Positions 8,125 to 17,142 of a stretch of 34,030 nt of DNA are shown here, one piece after another. Position 1 is the stretch's first letter. Each line of letters opens with the position of its first letter. Under the pieces are notes generated by a model. The model was not told the origin of the DNA, ran no database searches, and saw only the letters and a program-made list of their open reading frames with translations. Both the position numbers and the translations under genes were made by a program. This DNA comes from an uncultured Myxococcales bacterium (GTDB taxonomy: Bacteria; Myxococcota_A; UBA9042): positions 1-34,030 of the forward strand of contig CALGHC010000248.1 of the NCBI GenBank assembly GCA_937915965.1, in the 5' to 3' direction.

Positions 8125-9312
8125 TTGGAAGAGGGAAGGCCACAAGAACATCCCGCGTTGTACGACTTTGACGGCACCGCCGGTCGCCAGCAGGTCGCCG
8201 CCAGCCGTCGGGCCGTCATCAAGATCGGATCGCAGGTTCTCTGCCGACCCGATGGCAGCCTTGACGAGGGCGTCTTCAGCCGGCTGTGCAGCGATCTGCG
8301 CGCTCTGATCGACGGTGGCCGCGAGGTGATCGTCGTCAGCTCGGGGGCGGTCGCTTTGGGGCGGGGTGCGACCGGACAAGGCGCAGGCGCCGCTGACGCG
8401 GGTACGGGGCCACTCGGTAGACAGGCGCTGGCGGCAGTCGGGCAAGGCCTGTTGATGTCGCGCTACCGCGAGCAGATGGCTCCCGCCGGCATCGAAGTCG
8501 CGCAGATTCTGCTCACCCACGCTGACCTGGCAAATCGCCAGCGCTTCATGCACGCGCGCCGCGTTCTGGCCGAACTCGTGGCGGTCGGAATCGTACCAAT
8601 CGTGAACGAAAACGACACAATTGCGGTCGATGAGTTGAAGTTTGGTGACAACGATCAGCTCGCCGCCCAGGTCGCGTTCCTGTGTGGCGCCGACGTGCTC
8701 ATTCTCCTGACCGAGGTCGCGGGGTTGTTTGATGCCGATCCCGCTTTGGTCCCTGACGCTCACCTTGTGGCGGCTGTGGACAGCCGCGCCGAGGCCGCTC
8801 TGGTCGTCGCCGGCGCCGGTACGAGCCTATTCGGTACCGGTGGCATGCAGTCCAAGGTCTTGGCGGCGCGCCGCGCGGGCGAGCTCGGCGTCGTGACGGT
8901 TGTCGCTAGCGGCAAACGGCCCGGCGCGCTCGCCGCGATATTCACTGCCGCTGCCGAGGGCACCATCTTCGTCCCGCCCGGCCGCGAGATGACCGCTCGC
9001 CGCAAATGGATCCTCAGCTCGGCGCGGCCGCGGGGCAGCGTCGTGGTCGACGGCGGCGCCCGCGACGCGCTTCTGCAGCGGGGTTCTTCGCTCCTGGCGG
9101 TGGGGTTGCGGGCAGTAGAGGGGCGATTTTGGGTGGGCGATGCCGTCTGGATTCGGGACAGCCGGGATCAGGTGGTTGGTCGCGGCGTCGTTCGCTACGA
9201 CAGCACCGACCTGCGCCGCGTCATCGGCCTGCAGACGCACGAGATCGCGCCGCGGTTGGGTTGGCTGCCGGCGCGCGAGGTCATCCACCGCGATGACTTC
9301 GTCGCGGAGTGA
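8125..9312 (+). CDS. proB: Glutamate 5-kinase with C-terminal PUA domain (possible TTG start)
   Basis: RRAVIKIGSQVL...GREVIVVSSGAVALG; IVPIVNENDTIAVDELKFGDNDQLAAQVA; C-terminal PUA-like GDAVWIRDSRDQVVGRGVVRYDSTDLRRVIG. Confidence 0.92.
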   Translation: MEEGRPQEHPALYDFDGTAGRQQVAASRRAVIKIGSQVLCRPDGSLDEGVFSRLCSDLRALIDGGREVIVVSSGAVALGRGATGQGAGAADAGTGPLGRQALAAVGQGLLMSRYREQMAPAGIEVAQILLTHADLANRQRFMHARRVLAELVAVGIVPIVNENDTIAVDELKFGDNDQLAAQVAFLCGADVLILLTEVAGLFDADPALVPDAHLVAAVDSRAEAALVVAGAGTSLFGTGGMQSKVLAARRAGELGVVTVVASGKRPGALAAIFTAAAEGTIFVPPGREMTARRKWILSSARPRGSVVVDGGARDALLQRGSSLLAVGLRAVEGRFWVGDAVWIRDSRDQVVGRGVVRYDSTDLRRVIGLQTHEIAPRLGWLPAREVIHRDDFVAE

Positions 9313-9318
9313 AGGTCC

Positions 9319-10134
9319 ATGTGCACGGTCGCCCTGATTCTTCTGCCTGACGGCACCCTACTTGGTGGCATGAACCGCGACGAGCGGCCGATTCGCCAAC
9401 GTGGTATCGCGCCAACCCTTCATCAGCACAGCGGGGTCACCGCGCTCTGGCCGACGGACACCGACGCTGGCGGCACCTGGATGGCCGCCACCGATCAGGG
9501 CCTGCTGTTCTTCTTGCTCAACCACTACCAGGCCGCCGCCCGCTGGCAGCCCACCGCGCCGTTGAGTCGCGGCAGCCTGATCCCGTCGCTGATCGCGGCG
9601 AGAGATCTCGATCAGGTGGACGCCAGGCTGCGCAGCAGTCCAGGAGCCGTGATCGATCGCCTACGCCCGTTTGTCCTCGTTGCGGCCCACGCCGTCGCCC
9701 ATCGACCAGACCATGGCGCGACAATCGCAGCGCAGACTTGGTGTTGGGACGGCGTCAACCTGGTCGGCGAGTCGGCTTCGTCGCCCTGGCTGTGGACCTC
9801 GAGCGGCGTTGATCCAGAGGCCGCCCACGTCGCGCGTCTCGCCGCCTGGTTGCCGCCGCGTGCGGGCATCCTGGCGGCGCCGTCGCGCCGTCATGCCGAC
9901 TCCGTGCTGCGTGCATATTTCGCGGGTCATCGCCCCGAGCGCGGCCCTGTCTCGGCCTGTATGCATCGACCCGAGGCCAACACCGTCAGCCACGGTCGTG
10001 TCCACGTCGACGCCCGACGGGTCGCGATGTGCTACACCGATGGGGCGCCCTGCGAGACCGCCGACGGCGGCTGGCAGACCTTCGCCCGAGCGCCCGAGTC
10101 GGTGGTGACAACTCGCAATGGAATAGATCAGTGA
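9319..10134 (+). CDS. NRDE family (TANGO2-like) protein
   Basis: N-terminal MCTVALILLPDGTLLGGMNRDERPIR with NRDE motif and Cys2. Confidence 0.82.
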   Translation: MCTVALILLPDGTLLGGMNRDERPIRQRGIAPTLHQHSGVTALWPTDTDAGGTWMAATDQGLLFFLLNHYQAAARWQPTAPLSRGSLIPSLIAARDLDQVDARLRSSPGAVIDRLRPFVLVAAHAVAHRPDHGATIAAQTWCWDGVNLVGESASSPWLWTSSGVDPEAAHVARLAAWLPPRAGILAAPSRRHADSVLRAYFAGHRPERGPVSACMHRPEANTVSHGRVHVDARRVAMCYTDGAPCETADGGWQTFARAPESVVTTRNGIDQ

Positions 10135-11777
10135 GTCCCAGCCGCCAAAACTCGACGGCCACTCGGCTTGCGAACGCTGCCTCTTGCCTGCAGCCGGCAC
10201 GCGCCTCGCTTTGGCGCAAGCGGAGGCGGACGGGCTGCGCGCTGATTGGTTGCATCTTGGTTACGTTTTCAATGGGTTGTGGCGATGAGAGCGCAGCTTC
10301 TTCCGACATCGACCTCGCAGACGTGGTCGCCGAAGACGGCAGCGCTAGCGGCAGCGGTCACGCCGTGCTGACCCTGGTCGCGCCCACGGGGCACCCTGGG
10401 CTGTGGCCGCTCGTTGCCGGTAGCCGCCTGCGTATCGATCGCCTGGTGGGAGCGGCCGCGCCGACAAACCTGCTTGACGCCGACGCGCCGCAATCAACCC
10501 TGCGCGTCGCGCCCGATCCCGCCCAGGCGACCGCGTTTCGGGCCGAGGTGGTCACAGCCGATGGCGTGGTGGCCGCGCGAGGGCGCTCCGTCGAGGTCTT
10601 GCTTGCTCCCGACGATCCGGATCGCCCTTTGACCGTCTTCTTGTTGCCGCCACGCGCGATCGTGCCGATGACCGATGCGCTCGGCGTCTCGGTGGCGGTC
10701 ACGGGCCGGCTCGGCGGCACGGTCACCTCGATGAGCGACGGCGGTATCGTCCTCGCTGGCGGCGCCGCCTACGCGGGCGGACCACCTTGTAGCCGGCAGG
10801 CCGTCGGTTCTGCCCTCTCCAGCGTCGATCGAATCGACGTCGCCAACCACAAGGTCAGCGAGCTTGGACCACTTCTTGAGGCGCGCAGCCTGCACGCGGC
10901 CGTCGCGACGAGCGCGACCCGTCTGGTGCTCTTGGGCGGCCGCGGCGCGACAGGCGATGCGCTGGCGAGCGTCGAGTGGCTGCGAACCAACGATGGCTCG
11001 GTCAGCGCCGCCAAGTTCGCGCTGTCGGTACCGCGTGAACGGCCATGCGCAGTCCGGGCAGGTGACCGCATCGTCGTCGCCGGCGGCGAAGGTTCCAGCG
11101 GTGGTACTGTCGAGCTGTGGGATCCGGGCGCCGGACCGATCGCCACGACCGGTCTGAGCAGCCCACGCAGCCAGCCGGCTTGCGCGGCCATGACCGACCC
11201 CGTCGATGGCAGCACGTTGGTATTCGTCGTCGGCGGCGACGGCAAGCCCATGCCGGGAGTCGCCGAGGTCATCCGCGTCGCCGGTGACCAGCTCGTTTGG
11301 GAGGGAACCGTCGCGCTCGCGACCACCGCCACTGCACGTGGTGTGGTGGTCGCCTGGCCGGCGCGTCAGTCGCTGCTGCTTGCCGGCGGTTTTGCTGGTT
11401 GGGACGGCGCGGCGCCGACCGCGACCGCTTGGCAGTTCGGGCTGTACGGTAGCGCGACCGGGCCACTGCCCGGATTGACGGCCGCGCGCGGCTGCGCAGG
11501 CGGCGCCCTGATTGAGGGGGGCCATCTCGTAGTTGCTGGCGGCATGGGTGACTCTGGCGAACCCCTTTCGATCGTCGACGTGCTCGTGCTAGACCCACCG
11601 GCGGGCGCGGCAGCGACGTGGCAGGCGAAGCTGTCCAGTCCACGTGCTGATCTGGGCGCGGTGGCGCTGCCCGGTGGGGTGGTCGTCTTCGCCGGGGGCG
11701 TGCAGCTTGTCGCAGGGCTGACAGCCACTGCGACCGATGTGAGCTGGTCGTGGGCCGCCGGTGTCGAACCCCCTTAA
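10131..11777 (+). CDS. Lipoprotein with kelch-like repeats
   Basis: GTG start overlapping the previous TGA; lipobox-like ILVTFSMGC; repeated blocks such as VLLGGRGATGDALASVEWL and IVVAGGEGSSGGTVELWDPG. Confidence 0.7.
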   Translation: MSPSRQNSTATRLANAASCLQPARASLWRKRRRTGCALIGCILVTFSMGCGDESAASSDIDLADVVAEDGSASGSGHAVLTLVAPTGHPGLWPLVAGSRLRIDRLVGAAAPTNLLDADAPQSTLRVAPDPAQATAFRAEVVTADGVVAARGRSVEVLLAPDDPDRPLTVFLLPPRAIVPMTDALGVSVAVTGRLGGTVTSMSDGGIVLAGGAAYAGGPPCSRQAVGSALSSVDRIDVANHKVSELGPLLEARSLHAAVATSATRLVLLGGRGATGDALASVEWLRTNDGSVSAAKFALSVPRERPCAVRAGDRIVVAGGEGSSGGTVELWDPGAGPIATTGLSSPRSQPACAAMTDPVDGSTLVFVVGGDGKPMPGVAEVIRVAGDQLVWEGTVALATTATARGVVVAWPARQSLLLAGGFAGWDGAAPTATAWQFGLYGSATGPLPGLTAARGCAGGALIEGGHLVVAGGMGDSGEPLSIVDVLVLDPPAGAAATWQAKLSSPRADLGAVALPGGVVVFAGGVQLVAGLTATATDVSWSWAAGVEPP

Positions 11778-11858
11778 GGCCAATGGCGACGAACAAGGCC
11801 AATGGCGAGGAAGGATGCCCGGCGGCGACGAACGATTCCCGGTGGCGATGAAGCGATC
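11776..11858. repeat. Nested short tandem duplications (19 bp x2, then about 20 bp x2)
   Basis: aaggccaatggcgacgaac / aaggccaatggcgaggaag; cccggcggcgacgaacgatt / cccggtggcgatgaagcgatc. Confidence 0.75.
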
Positions 11859-11895
11859 ATCCCGACATGCCCCGCAGGTGCAGACGGAGAGGAAG

Positions 11896-12882
11896 ATGAG
11901 ATTGCCGGACCGCGTAGTGCTGATCCTCGCCGTGCTGGTCGCGCTCGGCAGCGGCCTGTGGTGGTTGCTTGGCCGCGGCCCCGCGCAAGTCCCGCCCTCC
12001 GACGCCTCGACGGCGCAGGTGCCCGAGAAGATCGTAGAAGACGCCTCTGTCGCGACCGCCGATCATGCCAACCAGGCAGCGCGGGCATCGGCCGCGGCGC
12101 GCCGACTGCCCGGTACCTGGGTCGACGTGGGCGACCAGTTCGCCGGCGAGGGACGCCCATTGATGATCGGCCTGCACGGCCGGGGAGACACTGCCGCTCA
12201 CTTCGCTGGCATCGCGGCACGCATGGGTCCGGGCGCGAACTGGCGCTTCCTGGAGGGGCCGGCGCGCTTTCGGGACGGCGCCGCGTGGTTCAGCCGCAAA
12301 GAGGGCGCGGGCGCCGCCACCGAGATGGAGCGCGCTGTCGAGTTGATCCGCAGTCACGCCGCGGACGCCCGAGGCCGGCCGCTGGCCCTTGTCGGATTCT
12401 CGCAGGGCTGCATGACCGCCCTGCAGGTGGTGCTCGCCCATCCCCGCTTGATCGACGCGGTCGTTTGCATCGGCGGTCGGGTGATGCGCGAGCCGCGCAT
12501 GGCCGCAGCACCGCGACGCACCCGCCTGCTGTTTGTCCACGGCGCCGCGGACTCAGTGGTGCCGATCGCTGACGCGCGGCGCGCCATCCAGATCATGGAG
12601 AATCGCGGCTTCATGACCGAGATCATCGAGCACGCGGGCGGCCACGAGATCCCGACCGCCGAGATGGACCGCATCGCTCGTTGGTTGGCCGAGCGCCTCG
12701 CGGCGAGCCCGAGCGCCAAATCAGGCGCCGCCGCGCCGCCGTCCAGTCCTCGTCCGACCGGCTCCGAATCAGGCGCCGCGTCCCAAGGCCGATTGCGTCC
12801 AGTGATGCCGGGGCGCGCGACGACTCCGCCGCCAGATGGGCCCCGCCCAGCGGCGCGTGCGCCGGCCGCCGCGAGGCCGTAG
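11896..12882 (+). CDS. Membrane-anchored alpha/beta hydrolase (phospholipase/carboxylesterase type)
   Basis: N-terminal hydrophobic segment; PLMIGLHGRGDTAAHF; nucleophile elbow GFSQG; LLFVHGAADSVVP; HAGGHEIP; Ala/Pro-rich C-terminus. Confidence 0.75.
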   Translation: MRLPDRVVLILAVLVALGSGLWWLLGRGPAQVPPSDASTAQVPEKIVEDASVATADHANQAARASAAARRLPGTWVDVGDQFAGEGRPLMIGLHGRGDTAAHFAGIAARMGPGANWRFLEGPARFRDGAAWFSRKEGAGAATEMERAVELIRSHAADARGRPLALVGFSQGCMTALQVVLAHPRLIDAVVCIGGRVMREPRMAAAPRRTRLLFVHGAADSVVPIADARRAIQIMENRGFMTEIIEHAGGHEIPTAEMDRIARWLAERLAASPSAKSGAAAPPSSPRPTGSESGAASQGRLRPVMPGRATTPPPDGPRPAARAPAAARP

Positions 12883-12888
12883 AGCGTC

Positions 12889-12912
12889 GATCAGCGCGCC
12901 GATCAGCGCGCC
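12889..12912. repeat. 12-bp perfect tandem duplication
   Basis: gatcagcgcgcc x2. Confidence 0.85.
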
Positions 12913-13109
12913 GCCTGTCGGTTCAGGTTCGATCTAGCGCGATTCACGCTTTACTACTCTCTGGCGCGGGCTTGTGAAGACTTGTCCAGCGTCAAGATTG
13001 TGCCCTTGAGCGCGCGGAGGCAGGCGGGTAGGGTTCGCTGCAGCGAGCCGCCCAGCACCCGGCACCGGCTCATCGCGTGCCGCGCGTCCCCGTCCGCTCG
13101 CCCTCCCAT

Positions 13110-13131
13110 TGCCCACTACCTGCCCACTACG
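13110..13131. repeat. 11-bp tandem duplication just upstream of the fadN-like ATG
   Basis: tgcccactacc / tgcccactacg. Confidence 0.8.
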
Positions 13132-13140
13132 AGGTCGACC

Positions 13141-15549
13141 ATGTCCCAGACCCACCTCCCAAACAGGCGGATTCGCCGCGTTGGTGTCATCGGCGCCGGC
13201 GTGATGGGGACCGGCATCGCCGCGCACCTCGCGTCCTGCGGCCTCGAAGTGTTGCTCGTCGATATCGTGGCCAAGAACGCGCCATCCGCGCTGCCGCCAG
13301 GCGATCCTGGTTACGCCACCGTTCATGCCGCCCGCTCCGCGATCATCGCCGAAGGTCTGGCGAAGGCAGGCAAGCTCAAGCCGGCCGCCTTTCAGCGTCG
13401 CGGCGACGCCGGTCGCATCGCCATCGGCAACCTTGAGGACGATCTGGCGGCTCTGGGCAGCTGCGATTGGGTTGTCGAAGCGATCATCGAACGCGCAGAC
13501 ATCAAACAGTCGGTCTTCGCCAGACTCGAGCCGCATCGCGGCGCCGACACGATCATCAGCTCGAACACGTCGGGCATTCCACTCGCCACTCTCGTCGAGG
13601 GGCGCGGCGAGGCGTTTTGCAAGCACTTCATGATCACGCACTTCTTCAACCCGGTGCGCTACATGAAGCTGGTCGAGCTGGTGCCGGGGCCGGCCACCGA
13701 CGCGGCGGTCATCGAGCGCATGGCCAGCTTCTGCCAGGACGATCTCGGCAAGGGTGTTGTGTTCGCGAAGGATACCGTGAACTTCATCGCCAACCGTATC
13801 GGTGTGCATGGCCTGATGGTCACGCTGCGCGCCTGGCTGCAGGACGGATATCGGATCGAAGAGATCGACGCTGTCTGCGGCGAGGCCACCGGTCGGCCCA
13901 AGTCGGCGGTATTCCGGCTGGGCGACGTGGTGGGGCTCGACACGCTCGGCCATGTTGCCCGCAACTGCTTTGACAACCTGCCCCATGACGAGGACCGTGA
14001 GCTCTTTGCGATGCCCGAGGTTGTCAGTCAGCTCATCGCGTCGGGTCGGGTCGGTCAGAAGGCCGGCGCGGGCTTCTACAAGAAGGTGGGCAAGGACATT
14101 TTAGTCTTGGACCCGGCGACCCTCGACTACATCGCACCCGTCAAGCCGCTCTTTGATTCGGTCAAACGCGCGAAGCGCATCGAAGACGTTGGCGCGCGGA
14201 TGAAGGCGATGGCCGCGGCCGAGGACCGCGCCGGGTTGCTCGCTTGGAAGACCCTTTCGGCGACACTCGTCTACGCTGCCAACCGACTGGGCGAGATCGC
14301 CGACGACGTCGTCGCGATCGATCGTGCCATGCGCTGGGGCTTCAACTGGGCCCTTGGTCCGTTCGAGACCTGGGACGCCCTGGGTGTCGCCGAAGTGGCA
14401 GCTCGGTTGCGATCAGAAGGTCGGGACGTGCCGGCCGTCGTGCGTGCGATGATCGATCGCGGTGAGACTGGATTCTACGCTGGCGACGCAGCGGCCCCCA
14501 CCCAGCTCAGCGCTGGCGGCGGGTCGGTGGCGGTGCCGCGACTGCCCGGTATTCACCTCAGCGACGTCCGCGCCAGCGGCAACGTGATCGCTGAGAATGA
14601 CAGCGCTCAGCTGCTCGACCTGGGCGACGGCGTCTGGTGCCTCGCCTTCCGCAGCAAGATGAACGCGCTCGACAACGAGATCCTCACTCTTGGCACCAAG
14701 GCCCTCGACGATCTCGACGCCGGCAAGGGCGTCGGTCTGGTCATCGCCAACGACGGACCGAATTTCTCGGTGGGTGCGAACTTGATGTTGATCGCCAGCC
14801 TCGCTAGCGCGGGCCGCTGGGATGACCTCGGCGCGACCGTCAAGGTCTTCCAGGACTTCAACATGCGGTTGAAGTTCGGCAAGGTGCCGGTCGTCGTCGC
14901 ACCTCATCAGATGGCGCTCGGCGGAGGCTGCGAGATCTCGATGCATGGCGTGCGCATGCAGGCTGCCGCGGAGACCTATATGGGTCTGGTCGAGGTCGGG
15001 GTTGGCCTTCTGCCGGCGGCTGGCGGTTGCAAGGAGCTGGTCGTGCGGATGCTCGACAACGTGCCGGCGGTCAGCAAGGTCGACCGGATGCCGCTGCTGC
15101 AGCAGGCGTTCGAGCAGATCGCGATGGCCAAGGTCGCGACTGGCGCCGGCCAGATGCAGGAGATGGGCTTCCTGCGCCCGGTCGATGACTGGAGCGTCGA
15201 CTCGGACCGGCGGATCGGTGATGCCCGTAAGGTTGTCTTGCGCCTCGCCGACGACGGCTGGCGTCCGCCGCTGCCCGCAGACAACCTCGTCCTGCCGGGC
15301 GAGGACGGCATGAGCGCGTTTCAGATGGTGCTGCACGCCTTCCATTGGAGTGGCTGGGCGACACCGCACGACATCGTCGTCGGCACCGCGGTGGCCGAGG
15401 TGCTCTGCGGCGGGCGCAAGGGCGGGCACAAGACCGAGCAAGATCTGCTCGATCTCGAGCGCGACGGCTTCTTGCGTCTCTGCGGCACCGAGGCGACGCG
15501 TCTGCGCATCGAGCACATGCTCAAGACCGGCAAGCCGCTACGCAATTAG
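13141..15549 (+). CDS. 3-hydroxyacyl-CoA dehydrogenase / enoyl-CoA hydratase (FadN-like domain order)
   Basis: N-terminal RVGVIGAGVMGTGIAAHLA Rossmann, SNTSGIPLATL, HFFNPVRYMKLVELV; C-terminal crotonase segment NFSVGANL, ALGGGCEISM, GLVEVGVGLLPAAGG. Confidence 0.92.
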   Translation: MSQTHLPNRRIRRVGVIGAGVMGTGIAAHLASCGLEVLLVDIVAKNAPSALPPGDPGYATVHAARSAIIAEGLAKAGKLKPAAFQRRGDAGRIAIGNLEDDLAALGSCDWVVEAIIERADIKQSVFARLEPHRGADTIISSNTSGIPLATLVEGRGEAFCKHFMITHFFNPVRYMKLVELVPGPATDAAVIERMASFCQDDLGKGVVFAKDTVNFIANRIGVHGLMVTLRAWLQDGYRIEEIDAVCGEATGRPKSAVFRLGDVVGLDTLGHVARNCFDNLPHDEDRELFAMPEVVSQLIASGRVGQKAGAGFYKKVGKDILVLDPATLDYIAPVKPLFDSVKRAKRIEDVGARMKAMAAAEDRAGLLAWKTLSATLVYAANRLGEIADDVVAIDRAMRWGFNWALGPFETWDALGVAEVAARLRSEGRDVPAVVRAMIDRGETGFYAGDAAAPTQLSAGGGSVAVPRLPGIHLSDVRASGNVIAENDSAQLLDLGDGVWCLAFRSKMNALDNEILTLGTKALDDLDAGKGVGLVIANDGPNFSVGANLMLIASLASAGRWDDLGATVKVFQDFNMRLKFGKVPVVVAPHQMALGGGCEISMHGVRMQAAAETYMGLVEVGVGLLPAAGGCKELVVRMLDNVPAVSKVDRMPLLQQAFEQIAMAKVATGAGQMQEMGFLRPVDDWSVDSDRRIGDARKVVLRLADDGWRPPLPADNLVLPGEDGMSAFQMVLHAFHWSGWATPHDIVVGTAVAEVLCGGRKGGHKTEQDLLDLERDGFLRLCGTEATRLRIEHMLKTGKPLRN

Positions 15550-15603
15550 ACGCTTGGCATCGTTCCATCCATCTACGGTATCTCCGCAATACAGAGGAAG
15601 ACC

Positions 15604-16749
15604 ATGACCTTGCACAACGCTGTGATCGTCGCCGCGGTCCGGACCCCGATGGGGCGCTCGCTCAAGGGTAGCCTCGCCGGTGTTCGTCCCGAGGACCTCG
15701 CCGCAACCGCACTGCGCGGCGCGCTCGCCGCCGTACCCGGCCTTGACCCGCTCGACATTGACGACGTTGTCTTGGGCTGCGCCATGCCCGAGGGCGCTCA
15801 GGGCATGAACGTCGCGCGGGTCGCTGCGCTGATCGCCGGTCTGCCCGTCGAAGTGCCGGCGGTGACGGTCAACCGCTTCTGTTCCAGTGGACTGCAAGCG
15901 ATCGCCCAGGCCGCGGAGCGGATCGCGTCTGGTGGCGCCGACGTGATCATCGCCGGCGGCGTCGAGAGCATGTCGTCGGTGCCCATGGGTGGCTACAAGC
16001 TCACACCGCATCCGGGTCTGATGGATCGCTGGCCCGAGGTCTACATGCCGATGGGCATCACCGGGGAGGAGGTCGCCCAGCGCTACAACGTCTCCCGCGA
16101 GGACCAGGATGCCTTCGCCCTGATCAGTCAGCAGCGCGCGATTGCGGCGATCAACTCCGGTCTGTTCACCGACGAGATCGTCGCCGTCGACACACCGCGC
16201 GGCAAACTTGCGGCGGACGAGTTGCCCCGGCCGGACACGACCGCCGCGGGGTTGGCGAAGCTCAAGGCGGTCTTCAAGATTGGTGGCACGATCACACCTG
16301 GCAACTCGAGCCCCCTCACTGACGGCGCAGCTGCCGTCGTCCTGATGAGCGAGAGCAAGGCCAGGTCGTTGGGGCTCGCGCCGCTGGGCGTCTTTCGCGG
16401 TTTCGCTGTGCGCGGGGTCGCGCCGGAGATCATGGGAATGGGGCCAGTGGCGGCGATACCGCGCCTCCTCGCCCGCACCGGTGTTGCTCTCGCTGACATC
16501 GATCACATCGAACTCAACGAGGCTTTCGCGGCGCAGAGCGTCGCCGTTGTGCGCGAGCTGGGTCTCGAGCCTGACCGCGTCAATCCGCTTGGCGGCGCCA
16601 TTGCGCTGGGGCACCCGCTGGGTTGCACTGGCGCCAAGCTTACGGCGACCGCCCTGCACCAGCTCGCGCGCACCGGCGGTCGCTACGCCATGGTGACGAT
16701 GTGCATCGGCGGCGGAATGGGAGCGGCGGCTCTATTTGAACGAGTCTGA
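15604..16749 (+). CDS. Acetyl-CoA acyltransferase (thiolase)
   Basis: AAVRTPMGR; catalytic [49 protein letters not shown]. Confidence 0.94.
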   Translation: MTLHNAVIVAAVRTPMGRSLKGSLAGVRPEDLAATALRGALAAVPGLDPLDIDDVVLGCAMPEGAQGMNVARVAALIAGLPVEVPAVTVNRFCSSGLQAIAQAAERIASGGADVIIAGGVESMSSVPMGGYKLTPHPGLMDRWPEVYMPMGITGEEVAQRYNVSREDQDAFALISQQRAIAAINSGLFTDEIVAVDTPRGKLAADELPRPDTTAAGLAKLKAVFKIGGTITPGNSSPLTDGAAAVVLMSESKARSLGLAPLGVFRGFAVRGVAPEIMGMGPVAAIPRLLARTGVALADIDHIELNEAFAAQSVAVVRELGLEPDRVNPLGGAIALGHPLGCTGAKLTATALHQLARTGGRYAMVTMCIGGGMGAAALFERV

Positions 16750-16955
16750 GGCTTCGAGCGGGCCTCAGGGAACGCTCGCCCCGTCATCGACGGACCGTCC
16801 GACGCCGCTGTTGCGGCCGAGTGACCGCGCGGATATGGCTGCGGCGCGCGCTGAACGAACGTCGCTGTTTTCGCTTGTGTGCCATCGAATCCTTGACGTC
16901 TGTGGCATCCCTTTGGCAGTTTCGCCATGCGGGGTTCGCGGGGAATCGACCCTTG

Positions 16956-16985
16956 ACGGTGGCAGGTGGTAGACTTGGCCACCGT
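16956..16985. repeat. Inverted repeat, 8-bp perfect stem with 14-nt loop
   Basis: ACGGTGGC - aggtggtagacttg - GCCACCGT. Confidence 0.85.
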
Positions 16986-17034
16986 GCTCAACTGAAGATG
17001 CCATGCTCAACTGAAGATGGCTCAACTGAAGATG
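16986..17034. repeat. 15-bp direct repeat x3
   Basis: gctcaactgaagatg at 16986-17000, 17005-17019 and 17020-17034, all identical. Confidence 0.93.
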
Positions 17035-17142
17035 CAGCGACATGTGGCCGGAGAAGACGGCGTCCGTCGTCGTGGTGTCTGACGTTGTGTCGTCCCGCGC
17101 ACGAGGTTCTGGACCGAACAGTCGCTCAATCCGGCAGGTCGC

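Noticed and set aside
9-11855. Dispersed GG(C)GANGAAGCGATG-like strings at about 15, 4163, 11804 and 11844
   Set aside because: Short, partly RBS-plus-ATG-like and GC-rich; no evidence of a real repeat family.
14413-15516. 367-aa minus-strand ORF inside the fadN-like gene
   Set aside because: Antisense shadow ORF without recognisable domains.
15538-16659. 373-aa minus-strand ORF antisense to thiolase
   Set aside because: Shadow ORF; the plus strand has all thiolase signatures.
16900-16980. Possible sigma-54 promoter (TGGCATCCCTTTGGCA)
   Set aside because: GG-to-GC spacing is one base off the strict -24/-12 consensus; insufficient support.
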